50,692 nucleotides of DNA, from positions 1-50,692 of the forward strand of contig JAJDWE010000012.1 of NCBI GenBank assembly GCA_022825725.1, read 5' to 3'. Below are positions 25,241-32,610 of this stretch, in pieces. The notes beneath the pieces are model-generated. The model searched no databases, was not told the DNA's origin, and was given only the letters and a program-made list of their open reading frames with translations. Positions within the stretch are counted from its first letter, which is position 1. Each line of letters opens with the position of its first letter. The position numbers and the translations under genes are program-made. The stretch comes from Gemmatimonadota bacterium. GTDB taxonomy: Bacteria; Gemmatimonadota; Gemmatimonadetes; Palauibacterales; Palauibacteraceae.

Positions 25241-25929
25241 GGCCGGCGCGCGTCGCCGCGCTCGGCGCCGTTGCGTGCGGCGTCGGTCTCGCCCTGGCCG
25301 CCTGCGCCTCCCCCGACACGGCGATCGACCGCACGGAGGGCACGGGCGAGTTGCGCGGGCTGGCGCTGGAGCAGCCGTTCGAGGTGCCGGAGTTCGCCCT
25401 CACGGATTCCCGAGGGCGCCGCTTCGACTTCCGGCCGGAGACCGCGGGGTCGCTCACGCTCCTCTTCTTCGGCTATACGCATTGCCCCGACATCTGTCCG
25501 GTGCAGATGGCGGTGCTCGGCGCCGCGCTCGACGATCTTTCGTACGCGGACCGCCGCGAGATCGAAATCGTCTTCGTGACGACGGATCCCGCGCGCGACA
25601 CGCCGGACCGGCTGCGGAGCTGGCTGGACCTCTTCGACGCGTCTTTCGTCGGCCTCAGCGGGGAGTTGGAGACGGTGAACGAGATACAGGCCGGATTCCA
25701 CCTCCCGCCGGCGCGGATCGAGGAGACCTCGCCCCCGCCGGGCGCGGGAGAGCCTTATCTGGTGGGACACGCGACGCCGATCGTCGCCGTCACTGGCGAC
25801 GGCGTGGCACGGGCGCTGTACCCGAGCGGCGTGCGCCAAACCGACTGGCGTCACGACCTCCCCCTGCTCCTGCGCCTCAACCGGTCGGTTTCACGGCCGA
25901 CGGGCGGAGCGGACACGAGCGGCGACTGA
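25237..25929 (+). CDS. SCO1/SenC copper chaperone lipoprotein
   Basis: The 230-residue thioredoxin-fold protein delivers copper to the CuA site of cytochrome c oxidase or acts as a thiol reductase there. The copper-binding CPDIC motif lies in GYTHCPDICPVQM, and the distal His is in LVGHATPIV, the full SCO1 set. The N-terminus has a lipobox (LAACAS), so it is membrane-anchored facing the periplasm. It overlaps DUF445 by ATGA and is followed nine bases later by CtaG, another oxidase assembly factor, which supports the role. Confidence 0.94.
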   Translation: MRPARVAALGAVACGVGLALAACASPDTAIDRTEGTGELRGLALEQPFEVPEFALTDSRGRRFDFRPETAGSLTLLFFGYTHCPDICPVQMAVLGAALDDLSYADRREIEIVFVTTDPARDTPDRLRSWLDLFDASFVGLSGELETVNEIQAGFHLPPARIEETSPPPGAGEPYLVGHATPIVAVTGDGVARALYPSGVRQTDWRHDLPLLLRLNRSVSRPTGGADTSGD

Positions 25930-25938
25930 GGCCACGCG

Positions 25939-26724
25939 ATGCAATGGTGGTGTGCGGCCCAGAGCATCCCGTGGGACTGGTCGTGGCGCCCCTATCCGGG
26001 CGTCTGGCTCTTCATCGCTTTCCTGTGCCTCGCCTATCGCGCCTTCACCCGTGGCGCCGCGCCCTCGCGACTCGAGATCGCCCGCTTCGCCGGCGGGGCG
26101 CTCGCACTCTGGATCGCGCTCGACTGGCCGGTGGGTGCGCTGGGCTCGGGATACCTGGCTTCGGTGCACATGGTGCAGTTCCTCCTCATCGCGCTGCTGG
26201 CCCCGCCTTTCCTCATCGCGGGGCTTCCGCGCGAGGCGCTGGAGCGAGTGCGCGGCGGCAGGGCCACCTCCGTCCTCGAGTTCCTCGCGCGACCGCTCAT
26301 CGCGCTGCTCTTCTTCCACGCGATCGTCGTCGCGACGCACTGGCCGGAGGTCGTGGACGGCCTCATGGCTTCGCAGGCAGGCTCGCTCGCGCTCGACATG
26401 GCCTGGCTGGGCGGCGGACTCGCCTTCTGGTGGCCCGTCGTGAGTCCGGTCCCGCACCGGCCGCGTTTTCCGCTCGGCGTGCGGATCTGCTACCTGATCG
26501 CGAGCACGGTGTTGATGACGCTGCCGTATGTCTTCCTGACGTTCGCGGAACTCCCCTTCTACGCGACGTACGAACTCGCGCCTCCGGTGGGCACGCTTTC
26601 CGCGGGCGAGGACCAGCGGCTCGCGGGGCTGATCATGCGGATCGGCGGAGGCACGATCCTGTGGGCGGCGGCGGGCGTTGTCTTCTGGTTCTGGTACCGC
26701 TCCGAGAACGACGCCGTCCGCTGA
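25939..26724 (+). CDS. ctaG: CtaG-type cytochrome c oxidase assembly protein (caa3 family)
   Basis: The 261-residue integral membrane protein has about seven helices. The caa3-type CtaG pattern is clear: WDWSWRPYPGVWLFIAF, a HMVQFLLIALLAPPFLIAG helix, HWPEVVDG after the VVATHW helix, AWLGGGLAFWWPVVSP and LMTLPYVFLTFAELPFY. These proteins are needed for CuA or heme-copper oxidase assembly in Bacillus and relatives and differ from Cox11-type CtaG. The run SCO1-CtaG is a common pairing. ATG at 25939 with GAGG upstream. It converges on cutA with a 12-base gap and no terminator. Confidence 0.88.
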   Translation: MQWWCAAQSIPWDWSWRPYPGVWLFIAFLCLAYRAFTRGAAPSRLEIARFAGGALALWIALDWPVGALGSGYLASVHMVQFLLIALLAPPFLIAGLPREALERVRGGRATSVLEFLARPLIALLFFHAIVVATHWPEVVDGLMASQAGSLALDMAWLGGGLAFWWPVVSPVPHRPRFPLGVRICYLIASTVLMTLPYVFLTFAELPFYATYELAPPVGTLSAGEDQRLAGLIMRIGGGTILWAAAGVVFWFWYRSENDAVR

Positions 26725-26736
26725 GGCGCGGTAGCG

Positions 26737-27057
26737 CTAGTCGTTCACCTGTTCGGTGACCCAGTCCATGTAGGGTGGGGAGCCGGCGGCCACAGGGATG
26801 AAGAGGACCTCCGGGACGGCGTAGGGGTGGAGTTCGCGGATGCGGCGCTCGACGGCATTGCTGCGGGACGCGGTCGTCTTGAGGATGCCGAGGGCTTCCG
26901 CTTCCTCGCACACCTCGCCTTCCCATCGATAGACGGAGGTTACGCGGTCGACGACGTTCAGGCAGGCGATGAGTCGTTCGCCGACGAGGGCCCGGCCGAT
27001 CCGCACGAGTTGCTCGCGGTCGGGCCCCGTGACGAGCCCGGCCACGACATCGCTCAC
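26737..27057 (-). CDS. cutA: CutA1 divalent-cation tolerance protein
   Basis: The 106-residue trimeric ferredoxin-like protein has full family length. Conserved parts are GERLIACLNVV, the YRWEGEV turn, EALGILKTTAS, a HPYAVPEVLFIPV block and the closing YMDWVTEQV. CutA was linked to copper tolerance in E. coli, but its molecular role is debated. The start is GTG at 27055-27057 overlapping the stop of the acyl-CoA ligase (GTGA). Confidence 0.93.
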   Translation of the reverse strand: MSDVVAGLVTGPDREQLVRIGRALVGERLIACLNVVDRVTSVYRWEGEVCEEAEALGILKTTASRSNAVERRIRELHPYAVPEVLFIPVAAGSPPYMDWVTEQVND

Positions 27058-28925
27058 GGGCGGTCTTGCTCTCTTTCACGCCCGCTCATGGTGTCCTCGG
27101 CCCGCTCGTAGAGCGCTTCGATCGCGCCGGCGAAGCGGGTCTCGATCACGCGACGCTTGACCTTGAGCGTCGGCGTCAGCTCCCCGCCCTCGACGGTGAA
27201 CGGCCCGGGGACGAGGAGCACGTCGCGTGGCCGCTCGTAGTGCGCGAAATCCCGACAGCGTTCCCGCACGGCGCCTTCGATCATTTCCCGCGTTCGGGCG
27301 TCCGTGACGAGGTCGGCGTCCGCCGCTTCCTCGAAGCCGTGCAATTCCGGGCGGACAGCCTCGAATTCGGGCACGACGATGACGATCGGGAACTTTCGTC
27401 CGTCGCCGAGCATCACCGCTTCCGCCACCATCGGGTGCCGCTTGATCTCCGCTTCGACGGGCTGGGGGGCGATGTTCTTTCCGTAAGCGGTGATGATGAG
27501 GTCCTTCTTGCGATCCGTGATCCGGAGGTACCCGTCCCCGTCGATCTCGCCCACGTCGCCGGTGTGGAACCAGCGGTCCCCGTCGATGGCCTCGGCCGTC
27601 GCCTCGGGCTTGTTGTAGTAGCCCGCCATGATCTGCGGCCCGCGGATGAGGATCTCTCCGTCCTCGGCGATCCGGATTTCGGTGCCGGGGATCGGTTTCC
27701 CGACCGTGCCGAGTCGGATGGCGTCGATCGGATTGAAGCTGACGGCGGGCGAGGTCTCCGTGAGCCCGTAACCCTCGACGATGGGCAGGCGCGCGGCGAA
27801 GAAGAAGCGGGCCACGGCCGGCGAGAGGGGGGCTCCGCCGCTCACGAAGTAGCGGACCCGCCCTCCGGTGCGGGCGCGCAGCTTCGAGAACACGAGGCGA
27901 TCAGCGAGCGCGGACTGGAGCTGGAGACCCGGCCCGACCCGGCGGCCCTCGAGTTCCGCCATCGCGCGGGCTTCGCCGACGCGACGCGCCCAGTTGAAGA
28001 TCTTCTGCTTCGCGCCCCCCGCCTCCCGGGCGGTGGCTTCGGCCCTCTCGAGCACCTTCTCGAACACGCGCGGAACGGCGGCCATGAAGGTAGGCGAGAC
28101 TTCGCCGAGGTCCCGGGCCACCGTGTTGGGGGACTCCGCGTACGCCACGGTGACCCCCGCTCGCCACATGATGTAGTGGCCGACCGTGCGCTCGAATACG
28201 TGCGCGAGCGGCAGGAGCGCGAGGGCCACGTGGGTGGAGTCGATCGGGAAGACCCGCAGCGCCATGTCCGCGTTCGAATGGAAGTTGGCGTGCGTGAGCA
28301 TCACGCCCTTCGGGTCGCCGGTCGTGCCCGAGGTGTAGATGAGCGTCGCCAGGTCTTCCGGACGCGTCGTTCGGGCGTGCGTTTCGTAGGTCGACGCGAG
28401 CGCTTCGGGCGCGGATTCGCCGAGATCGGAGAGGGCGTCCAGCTGCATCGTGGCCAGCGAGGAGCCCTCGGGTGCGGTCACGGGCCCGAAGGCGATCGCA
28501 AGTTTCAACGCGGGCAGGTCCTGCTCTACCTCCGCGACCTTGTCCAGTTGCTCCTGATCTTCCACGAATACGGCTCGCGCACCGGAGTCCGCGAGGATGT
28601 AGCGAACCTGGTCGGCGGGAAGCACCGGATAGACGGGGACGGAGGTGAGCCCCGCCATGACGATGCCCCAGTCGGCCAGGGCCCACTCGAGGCGGGTCTG
28701 CGAAAGGATCGCGATGCGGTCGCCCGCCTCGAACCCCCGTGTCCGGAGCCCGAGCGCGATGGCGCGAGCGCGGCGTCCGATGTCATCGGTGGAGGTCGAA
28801 ACCCAGACGCCGTCCGCTCCCCGCGTCCGCGCCGCATCATCCCGGGGCCGCGAGAGCCCGTCGAGGAAGAGTTCCGGCAAAGTGCCGGGCTGATAGTCGT
28901 CCGGGAGCGGGCTCGAGGCTTGCAC
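27054..28925 (-). CDS. Long-chain fatty acyl-CoA ligase (FadD/FadD15 type)
   Basis: The 623-residue AMP-forming ligase activates fatty acids with ATP and CoA. Motifs are present in order: the P-loop IYTSGTTGDPKGV (196-208), YGLTETSP, WFHTGDVGEIDGDGYLRITDRKKD, and the C-terminal lysine region ELTPTLKVKRR. Length and the ITAYGKNIAP and VEAEIKRHPMVAEAVMLGDGRKF segments fit the long-chain (FadD15-like) subgroup. It is cytoplasmic or membrane-peripheral. The start is GTG at 28923-28925, 19 bases after the TPR gene, probably on the same transcript. Its C-terminal lysine motif is intact, unlike the ligase-like protein at 41772-43364. Confidence 0.92.
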   Translation of the reverse strand: MQASSPLPDDYQPGTLPELFLDGLSRPRDDAARTRGADGVWVSTSTDDIGRRARAIALGLRTRGFEAGDRIAILSQTRLEWALADWGIVMAGLTSVPVYPVLPADQVRYILADSGARAVFVEDQEQLDKVAEVEQDLPALKLAIAFGPVTAPEGSSLATMQLDALSDLGESAPEALASTYETHARTTRPEDLATLIYTSGTTGDPKGVMLTHANFHSNADMALRVFPIDSTHVALALLPLAHVFERTVGHYIMWRAGVTVAYAESPNTVARDLGEVSPTFMAAVPRVFEKVLERAEATAREAGGAKQKIFNWARRVGEARAMAELEGRRVGPGLQLQSALADRLVFSKLRARTGGRVRYFVSGGAPLSPAVARFFFAARLPIVEGYGLTETSPAVSFNPIDAIRLGTVGKPIPGTEIRIAEDGEILIRGPQIMAGYYNKPEATAEAIDGDRWFHTGDVGEIDGDGYLRITDRKKDLIITAYGKNIAPQPVEAEIKRHPMVAEAVMLGDGRKFPIVIVVPEFEAVRPELHGFEEAADADLVTDARTREMIEGAVRERCRDFAHYERPRDVLLVPGPFTVEGGELTPTLKVKRRVIETRFAGAIEALYERAEDTMSGREREQDRP

Positions 28926-28944
28926 GTTGCCGGTGCGCGGGCCG

Positions 28945-29382
28945 CTAGTGGGCGACCGATTCCGCGGCCGGCACGCCCAGCCGCTGCAGCGTGCGCCGGG
29001 CGTGCTCGAGGTGCCTCGGTTCCTCCCGGTCTCCGCGCGCGTAGGCGAGAAACTCCTGGAGGTGGCGCGAGGCGTCCCGCTCGGCGCCCTTCTTCAACAG
29101 GAGGAACGCCAGGCCATAGTGCGCCGCGGTACTGCGCGGGCGCTCCTCGAGGGCGGCCCCGTACGCGCGAACCGCATCATCGGTCAGTCCAATGTGCGTG
29201 TACACCACGGCCATCTGTTCCAGCGTGGCCGGATGCCGCGGGTTGTACTTCAAGGAGAGACGAAACGAGATGAGCGCCTCATGGTAGAGCTCCTGCCGAA
29301 CCAACTCCACGCCTTCCTCATAGAAGTCCGGCTGCTTGCGTCGGCGCCGTCCGTCACTGTCCCAGATCTTCCACCACACCAT
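28945..29382 (-). CDS. Tetratricopeptide-repeat protein
   Basis: The product has 145 residues with three TPR-like units (FYEEGVELVRQELYHEALIS, ATLEQMAVVYTHIGLTDDAV, TAAHYGLAFLLLKKGAERDA), predicted as a protein-binding helical scaffold. There is no signal or membrane segment, so it is cytoplasmic. The ATG at 29380-29382 follows GGAGGG. It is the first gene after the promoter and tandem repeats at 29466-29518 and leads into the acyl-CoA ligase and cutA. Partner unknown. Confidence 0.85.
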   Translation of the reverse strand: MVWWKIWDSDGRRRRKQPDFYEEGVELVRQELYHEALISFRLSLKYNPRHPATLEQMAVVYTHIGLTDDAVRAYGAALEERPRSTAAHYGLAFLLLKKGAERDASRHLQEFLAYARGDREEPRHLEHARRTLQRLGVPAAESVAH

Positions 29383-29465
29383 TCCACCCTCCCCCGAGCG
29401 AGCTGGATCTTACATCTCACTCAACCACCTTCCACACACCCCCGCACATCTGGCGACAACGGGGA

Positions 29466-29493
29466 ATTATAGCGTCTTGTCAAGCTGTGGCAA
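29466..29493 (-). promoter_or_regulatory. Probable sigma70-type promoter for the TPR-ligase-cutA run
   Basis: On the minus strand, TTGCCA (29488-29493) and a consensus TATAAT (29466-29471) are 16 bases apart, about 85 bases before the TPR start. It lies inside an A/T-rich patch that stands out locally. The -35 box is part of the left 20-base repeat (29477-29496). Confidence 0.6.
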
Positions 29494-29518
29494 CTTTTTT
29501 GTCAAGCCGTGGCAACTT
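29477..29518. repeat. Tandem 20-base operator-like repeats
   Basis: TTGTCAAGCTGTGGCAACTT (29477-29496) and TTGTCAAGCCGTGGCAACTT (29499-29518) differ at one base and have a 22-base period, two DNA turns. Each is a partial palindrome, TTGtCA-N5-TGgCAA. One copy overlaps the promoter core, and the other overlaps the end of the zinc-ribbon gene at 29502. Confidence 0.7.
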
Positions 29519-30191
29519 GCTGGCTCCGTTCACCGACCCAGACGGTGGCGTCGGAGGCGACCTCCGTGAACGCCGACGCGGCGAGCGCGTCGAGATCCGC
29601 GGGGGTCGGGGTCTCCACGACGAGGCGCGCGCCGGGCCGGGCGCAGCGCGTGATCTCGGACAGTGGGAGCGCGATGGGAGCTGCGAGCGCGATGCCATGC
29701 AGTGCGCTGGAGCGGATCGGCCAGCGGTTCGGCGCGGCGCCCAGGAGAGGATCGACGCCGGCAACGAGGTCCTCGACGCCCGCGGCGGCCGAGGGGGAAC
29801 GGCCGGCGGCGTCCGGCAGCCAGACGAGTACCTCGAGACGGTCTCCGAGGCGGGCGATCGCAGCGGCGTGCGCGGCGAGCCGGGGGCCGAGGAGCACCAC
29901 CATGCCCGCCCGGTCGCTCACGCCCAGCAGCGCCGCCAGTCGCAGTGGCGCCTCCGGAGCGGTCTCCCCGGCGGGCTGCTCCGTCGCGTCGCGCGGCGTG
30001 GCGCGTCGCGCGGCATCGGAAAGATCGAACCGCATCGTCCCGCGACGGATGGGCACCTCGATCTCGCACAGGGGGCAGCCCAGCCGTCCCTCGACCACGC
30101 GACGCGACTCCGCCTCGTCGACGAAGGTGACGAGCCCGACCGACTCATCGCAGTCGGGACAGTCCAGGACCTCAGCGAGTTCAAGAAACAT
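29502..30191 (-). CDS. Zinc-ribbon (Trm112-like) protein with degenerate methyltransferase-like domain
   Basis: The product has 229 residues. The N-terminal 60 hold CPDC and CPLC pairs in a Trm112-like zinc ribbon (EVLDCPDCDESVG, RLGCPLCEIEVPI). The rest is Ala/Leu-rich and has a Rossmann-like order (GMVVLLGPRLAAHAAAIARLG, LEVLVWLPDAAG, ARLVVETPTPADLDALAASAF) like a SAM methyltransferase, but no clear SAM-binding GxGxG is seen. It may be a non-catalytic or divergent methyltransferase. The ATG is at 30189-30191. The stop lies inside the right copy of the tandem repeat (29499-29518). Function unknown. Confidence 0.7.
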   Translation of the reverse strand: MFLELAEVLDCPDCDESVGLVTFVDEAESRRVVEGRLGCPLCEIEVPIRRGTMRFDLSDAARRATPRDATEQPAGETAPEAPLRLAALLGVSDRAGMVVLLGPRLAAHAAAIARLGDRLEVLVWLPDAAGRSPSAAAGVEDLVAGVDPLLGAAPNRWPIRSSALHGIALAAPIALPLSEITRCARPGARLVVETPTPADLDALAASAFTEVASDATVWVGERSQQVATA

Positions 30192-30550
30192 GTCGCCGCC
30201 CAGTACCGCCCTCCGCCGTCACGCCCCGCCCGGGATGCAAAAGGGGCGACCCGTGGGTCACCCCCCCTGTAGAATCGGATGCAAGGAGATTTCTTGAAGC
30301 CCTCCGCAACACGGTTCGGCCCCTCCCATCGGTTTTCGCCGTCCCCGCAGGGCATGACGTCCGCCTCCGGATCGGAGACTCTATGGGCAATTGTTGGCTC
30401 AAGAAATATGGCCCTGCATCCGTCTTCGTGAAGGTTAGTGCGGCTTCGGGTTCGCGGCAAACCCCTCTGGCGCACGCGGAACGGGCGACGGTGGCGCGCG
30501 GCGATCATCGAAGTCATGATCCTTCCGAACCTCTTCCCAACGGAGGCGCC
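30192..30550. other. Non-coding stretch with strong secondary structure
   Basis: This 359-base gap separates the divergent zinc-ribbon (minus) and small amidase-partner (plus) genes. It is lower in GC than its surroundings at about 30270-30440. It contains a long inverted repeat (30289-30301 with 30396-30407), several inner hairpins (for example CTCCG-AUC-CGGAG), and a terminator facing the minus gene at 30239-30264. A TTG-started frame (30294-30431) has an AAGGAGA site but an unconvincing product. No recognised riboswitch or RNA class was matched by eye. Confidence 0.5.
30239..30264 (-). terminator. Intrinsic terminator or attenuator facing the minus strand
   Basis: GGGGCGACCC (30243-30252) and GGGTCACCCC (30255-30264) are inverted repeats with one mismatch that becomes a G-U pair only in minus-strand RNA. 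Four Us follow (30239-30242). It lies 48 bases before the zinc-ribbon gene, with no minus-strand gene ending upstream, so it may end a short leader RNA. Confidence 0.55.
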
Positions 30551-30835
30551 ATGGCCCGCCGACCCGCTCCGCCGCGTTCGGTCACGTCATCGCAGGAGGT
30601 GACGGACGAACAACTCGACGCGTACATCCACACGCGCCTCGCGCTGCTCGGGGTCGATCTCTCCGTGCTTCCCGCCGACGATGAGGATGCGCCGGCCGAT
30701 CAACGCCGCATCATGGCGTCCGCGCGACGCTTCCTGCGGTCGACGCCCGGTGCGATCGCCGATTTCGAGTTCGACCCGATGGGGCCGGCGCCCGTCATCT
30801 ATCCCGCCGAAGTGAGCGCGTGGAACCGTGGGTGA
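30551..30835 (+). CDS. Small acidic protein, candidate AtzG/GatC-like amidase partner
   Basis: The product has 94 residues, with no signal. It has a helical first half (VTDEQLDAYIHTRLALLGVD and DQRRIMASARRFLRS) and a C-terminal FEFDPMGPAPVIYPAEV. Small proteins of this kind precede amidase-signature enzymes, such as AtzG with AtzE or GatC with GatA, and stabilise them. The closing A-P-x-x-Y-P-A-E stretch is reminiscent of the AtzG end, but the match is by eye only. The ATG at 30551 follows GGAGG. It overlaps the amidase start by eight bases, which supports a joint role. A longer open frame upstream is not used. Confidence 0.6.
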   Translation: MARRPAPPRSVTSSQEVTDEQLDAYIHTRLALLGVDLSVLPADDEDAPADQRRIMASARRFLRSTPGAIADFEFDPMGPAPVIYPAEVSAWNRG

Positions 30836-32603
30836 GGTGAACCGGCGCCGCTTCCTCGAGCGAATGACGGCGCTCACCGCGACGGCCGTAGCGACGCCCG
30901 CAACGCTGGGCGCGATCGCCAACGCCGGGTCCCGATTCCCCGGAGAGACCCGAGCGGGCAGCCGGGCCGCGGCCGGACGCCCTGACGAACTGAAGCTTCC
31001 GCCGGCGGGCCGTCCGCAACCTGCGGAGCTGACCGAACTCACACTCGCCGAGGCGGCGCGACTCCTCCGCGACGGCGATGTCGGCGCGGTCGAACTCGTG
31101 GAGGCGTACCTCGCGCGGATCGGCCGCTGGGACGCCCGCTATCAGGCGTTCAACACCGTGGTTTCCCGGGACGCGCTCGAGGCGGCCCGGACCGCCGACC
31201 GGACGCGCGGCCGGGCGCCGCTGACCGGCGTGCCGCTCGCGATCAAGGACAACTACTTCACCGCCGGGGTCCGCACGACGGCCAACTCGTTCATCTTCGA
31301 GGACTTCGTACCGGACTTCGACGCGACCTCGTGGGCCCGGCTTCGCGACGCGGGCGCGATCCTGCTCGGCAAGACCCAGATGGGGCCGCTCGCGACGACG
31401 GCCGCCTCGACCCCCACCGGAGAGCGCACGACGGCGAACGCGTGGGCACCTCACCACGACGATGTGAGCCCCGGCGGATCCTCGAGCGGATCGGCGACGG
31501 CGGTCGCCGCGCGCATGGCCGCGTCAAGCACCGGGACGCAGACGGGCGGCTCGATCACGAATCCCTCGAACGCCCAGGGCCTGACGGGGATCAAGCCGAC
31601 GATGGGCCGGGTCTCGCTGCACGGCATCCTCCCTCTCACCTACACGCGGGATCACCCGGGCCCCCTGGCCAGAGACGCCGTCGATGCCGCGCTGATGCTG
31701 CAGATCATGGCGGGCCCGGACCCCGCGGACCCCCGCTCCCTCGGCCTCCCGCCGGTCCCGGACTATCTGGGGGCCGTACGCGAGGATGCCGGCGCGCTCA
31801 CGCATCCGGAGCGCGGAGGGGCGGTGCGGATCGGCGTCCTGCCCGGCTTTCTCGATGAGCCCGAGCCGCCGGAGGATCCCGCGCCCGACCCGGACCCCGA
31901 TATCGACCGCATCGGGAGTTCGTTCCCGCGGCGGGAGCGGACGCAGGCGGCGTACCGTCGCGAGGTGGCGACGGTGGAGGCGCGGCGGCGCATGCTCGCG
32001 ACCCTCGAGGAGATGGGAGCGGAAATCGTCGCACTCGACTTCCCCACCCACTGGGAGGCGCTGACGAGCTTCAACTTCAACAACGTGCGGCTCCCGGAGC
32101 GCTCCGAGATCTTCCTCGAACACCTTCGGGATGACGTGAGGAAGTTCGGCGTCTCGCTCGCGCCATGGATCAACGGGCTGCTCCTTCCCGCGGCGGAGTA
32201 CGTGCGGGGCTCACGGGCCCGGCTCGTCCTCCTGAGGGAGGTCCTCGACGAGGTGTTCGCCCGCTGCGACCTGGTGACGCAGACCGCGCCCTTCCCCTTC
32301 GACATGGTGGGGCTGCCGCTCATCGGCTTCCCGATCGGGTTCGAGACCGGGTCGACGGGATACCCGAGGCCCATCGGCGGCATGTTCGGCGCGGAACCCT
32401 ACGCGGAGCACCACCTGCTCGCCGTCATCGCGGCGTACCAGCGCGCAACGGACTGGCACCTGCGGCGACCCGCGGACCCCGGCGAACTCCGGCCCGCCGA
32501 AGGGAACGGGGGCGGTCCGCGCGGCGGAGCCGGTGGCTCGGCCGGCCGCGACCGTTCACCGGGGCGCTACGATCTGTTCGACGTGATGGAGCGCGGCGAA
32601 TAA
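30828..32603 (+). CDS. Amidase-signature family hydrolase with Tat signal
   Basis: The 591-residue enzyme has a twin-arginine signal, VNRRRFLERMTALTA, so it should be exported folded. The Ser-cisSer-Lys triad can be placed: Lys140 in PLAIKDNYF, cis-Ser218 in SPGGSSSGSA and nucleophile Ser242 in TGTQTGGSITNPS. The usual amidase text is GTDxGGSIRxPA, so Asp to Gln and Arg to Thr changes are seen beside the nucleophile. It should hydrolyse an amide; the substrate is unknown. The C-terminus has a Gly-rich tail. The start is GTG at 30828 (a second GTG is three codons on). It converges on gamma-glutamyltransferase with seven bases between stops. Confidence 0.88.
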   Translation: MGEVNRRRFLERMTALTATAVATPATLGAIANAGSRFPGETRAGSRAAAGRPDELKLPPAGRPQPAELTELTLAEAARLLRDGDVGAVELVEAYLARIGRWDARYQAFNTVVSRDALEAARTADRTRGRAPLTGVPLAIKDNYFTAGVRTTANSFIFEDFVPDFDATSWARLRDAGAILLGKTQMGPLATTAASTPTGERTTANAWAPHHDDVSPGGSSSGSATAVAARMAASSTGTQTGGSITNPSNAQGLTGIKPTMGRVSLHGILPLTYTRDHPGPLARDAVDAALMLQIMAGPDPADPRSLGLPPVPDYLGAVREDAGALTHPERGGAVRIGVLPGFLDEPEPPEDPAPDPDPDIDRIGSSFPRRERTQAAYRREVATVEARRRMLATLEEMGAEIVALDFPTHWEALTSFNFNNVRLPERSEIFLEHLRDDVRKFGVSLAPWINGLLLPAAEYVRGSRARLVLLREVLDEVFARCDLVTQTAPFPFDMVGLPLIGFPIGFETGSTGYPRPIGGMFGAEPYAEHHLLAVIAAYQRATDWHLRRPADPGELRPAEGNGGGPRGGAGGSAGRDRSPGRYDLFDVMERGE

Positions 32604-32610
32604 CGAGTCG

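Noticed and set aside
30289-30407. 6S RNA or signal-recognition-particle RNA in the 30.3-kb gap
   Set aside because: The closing inverted repeat is suggestive, but the SRP GGAAGG..GCAG loop is absent and the inner folds are branched rather than a 6S rod; the stem also overlaps the candidate -10 box.
30294-30431. A 45-residue TTG-started frame with an AAGGAGA ribosome site on the plus strand
   Set aside because: The product is Ser/Pro-rich without known features, lies across a predicted RNA structure and has no supporting neighbour; the site may be chance.
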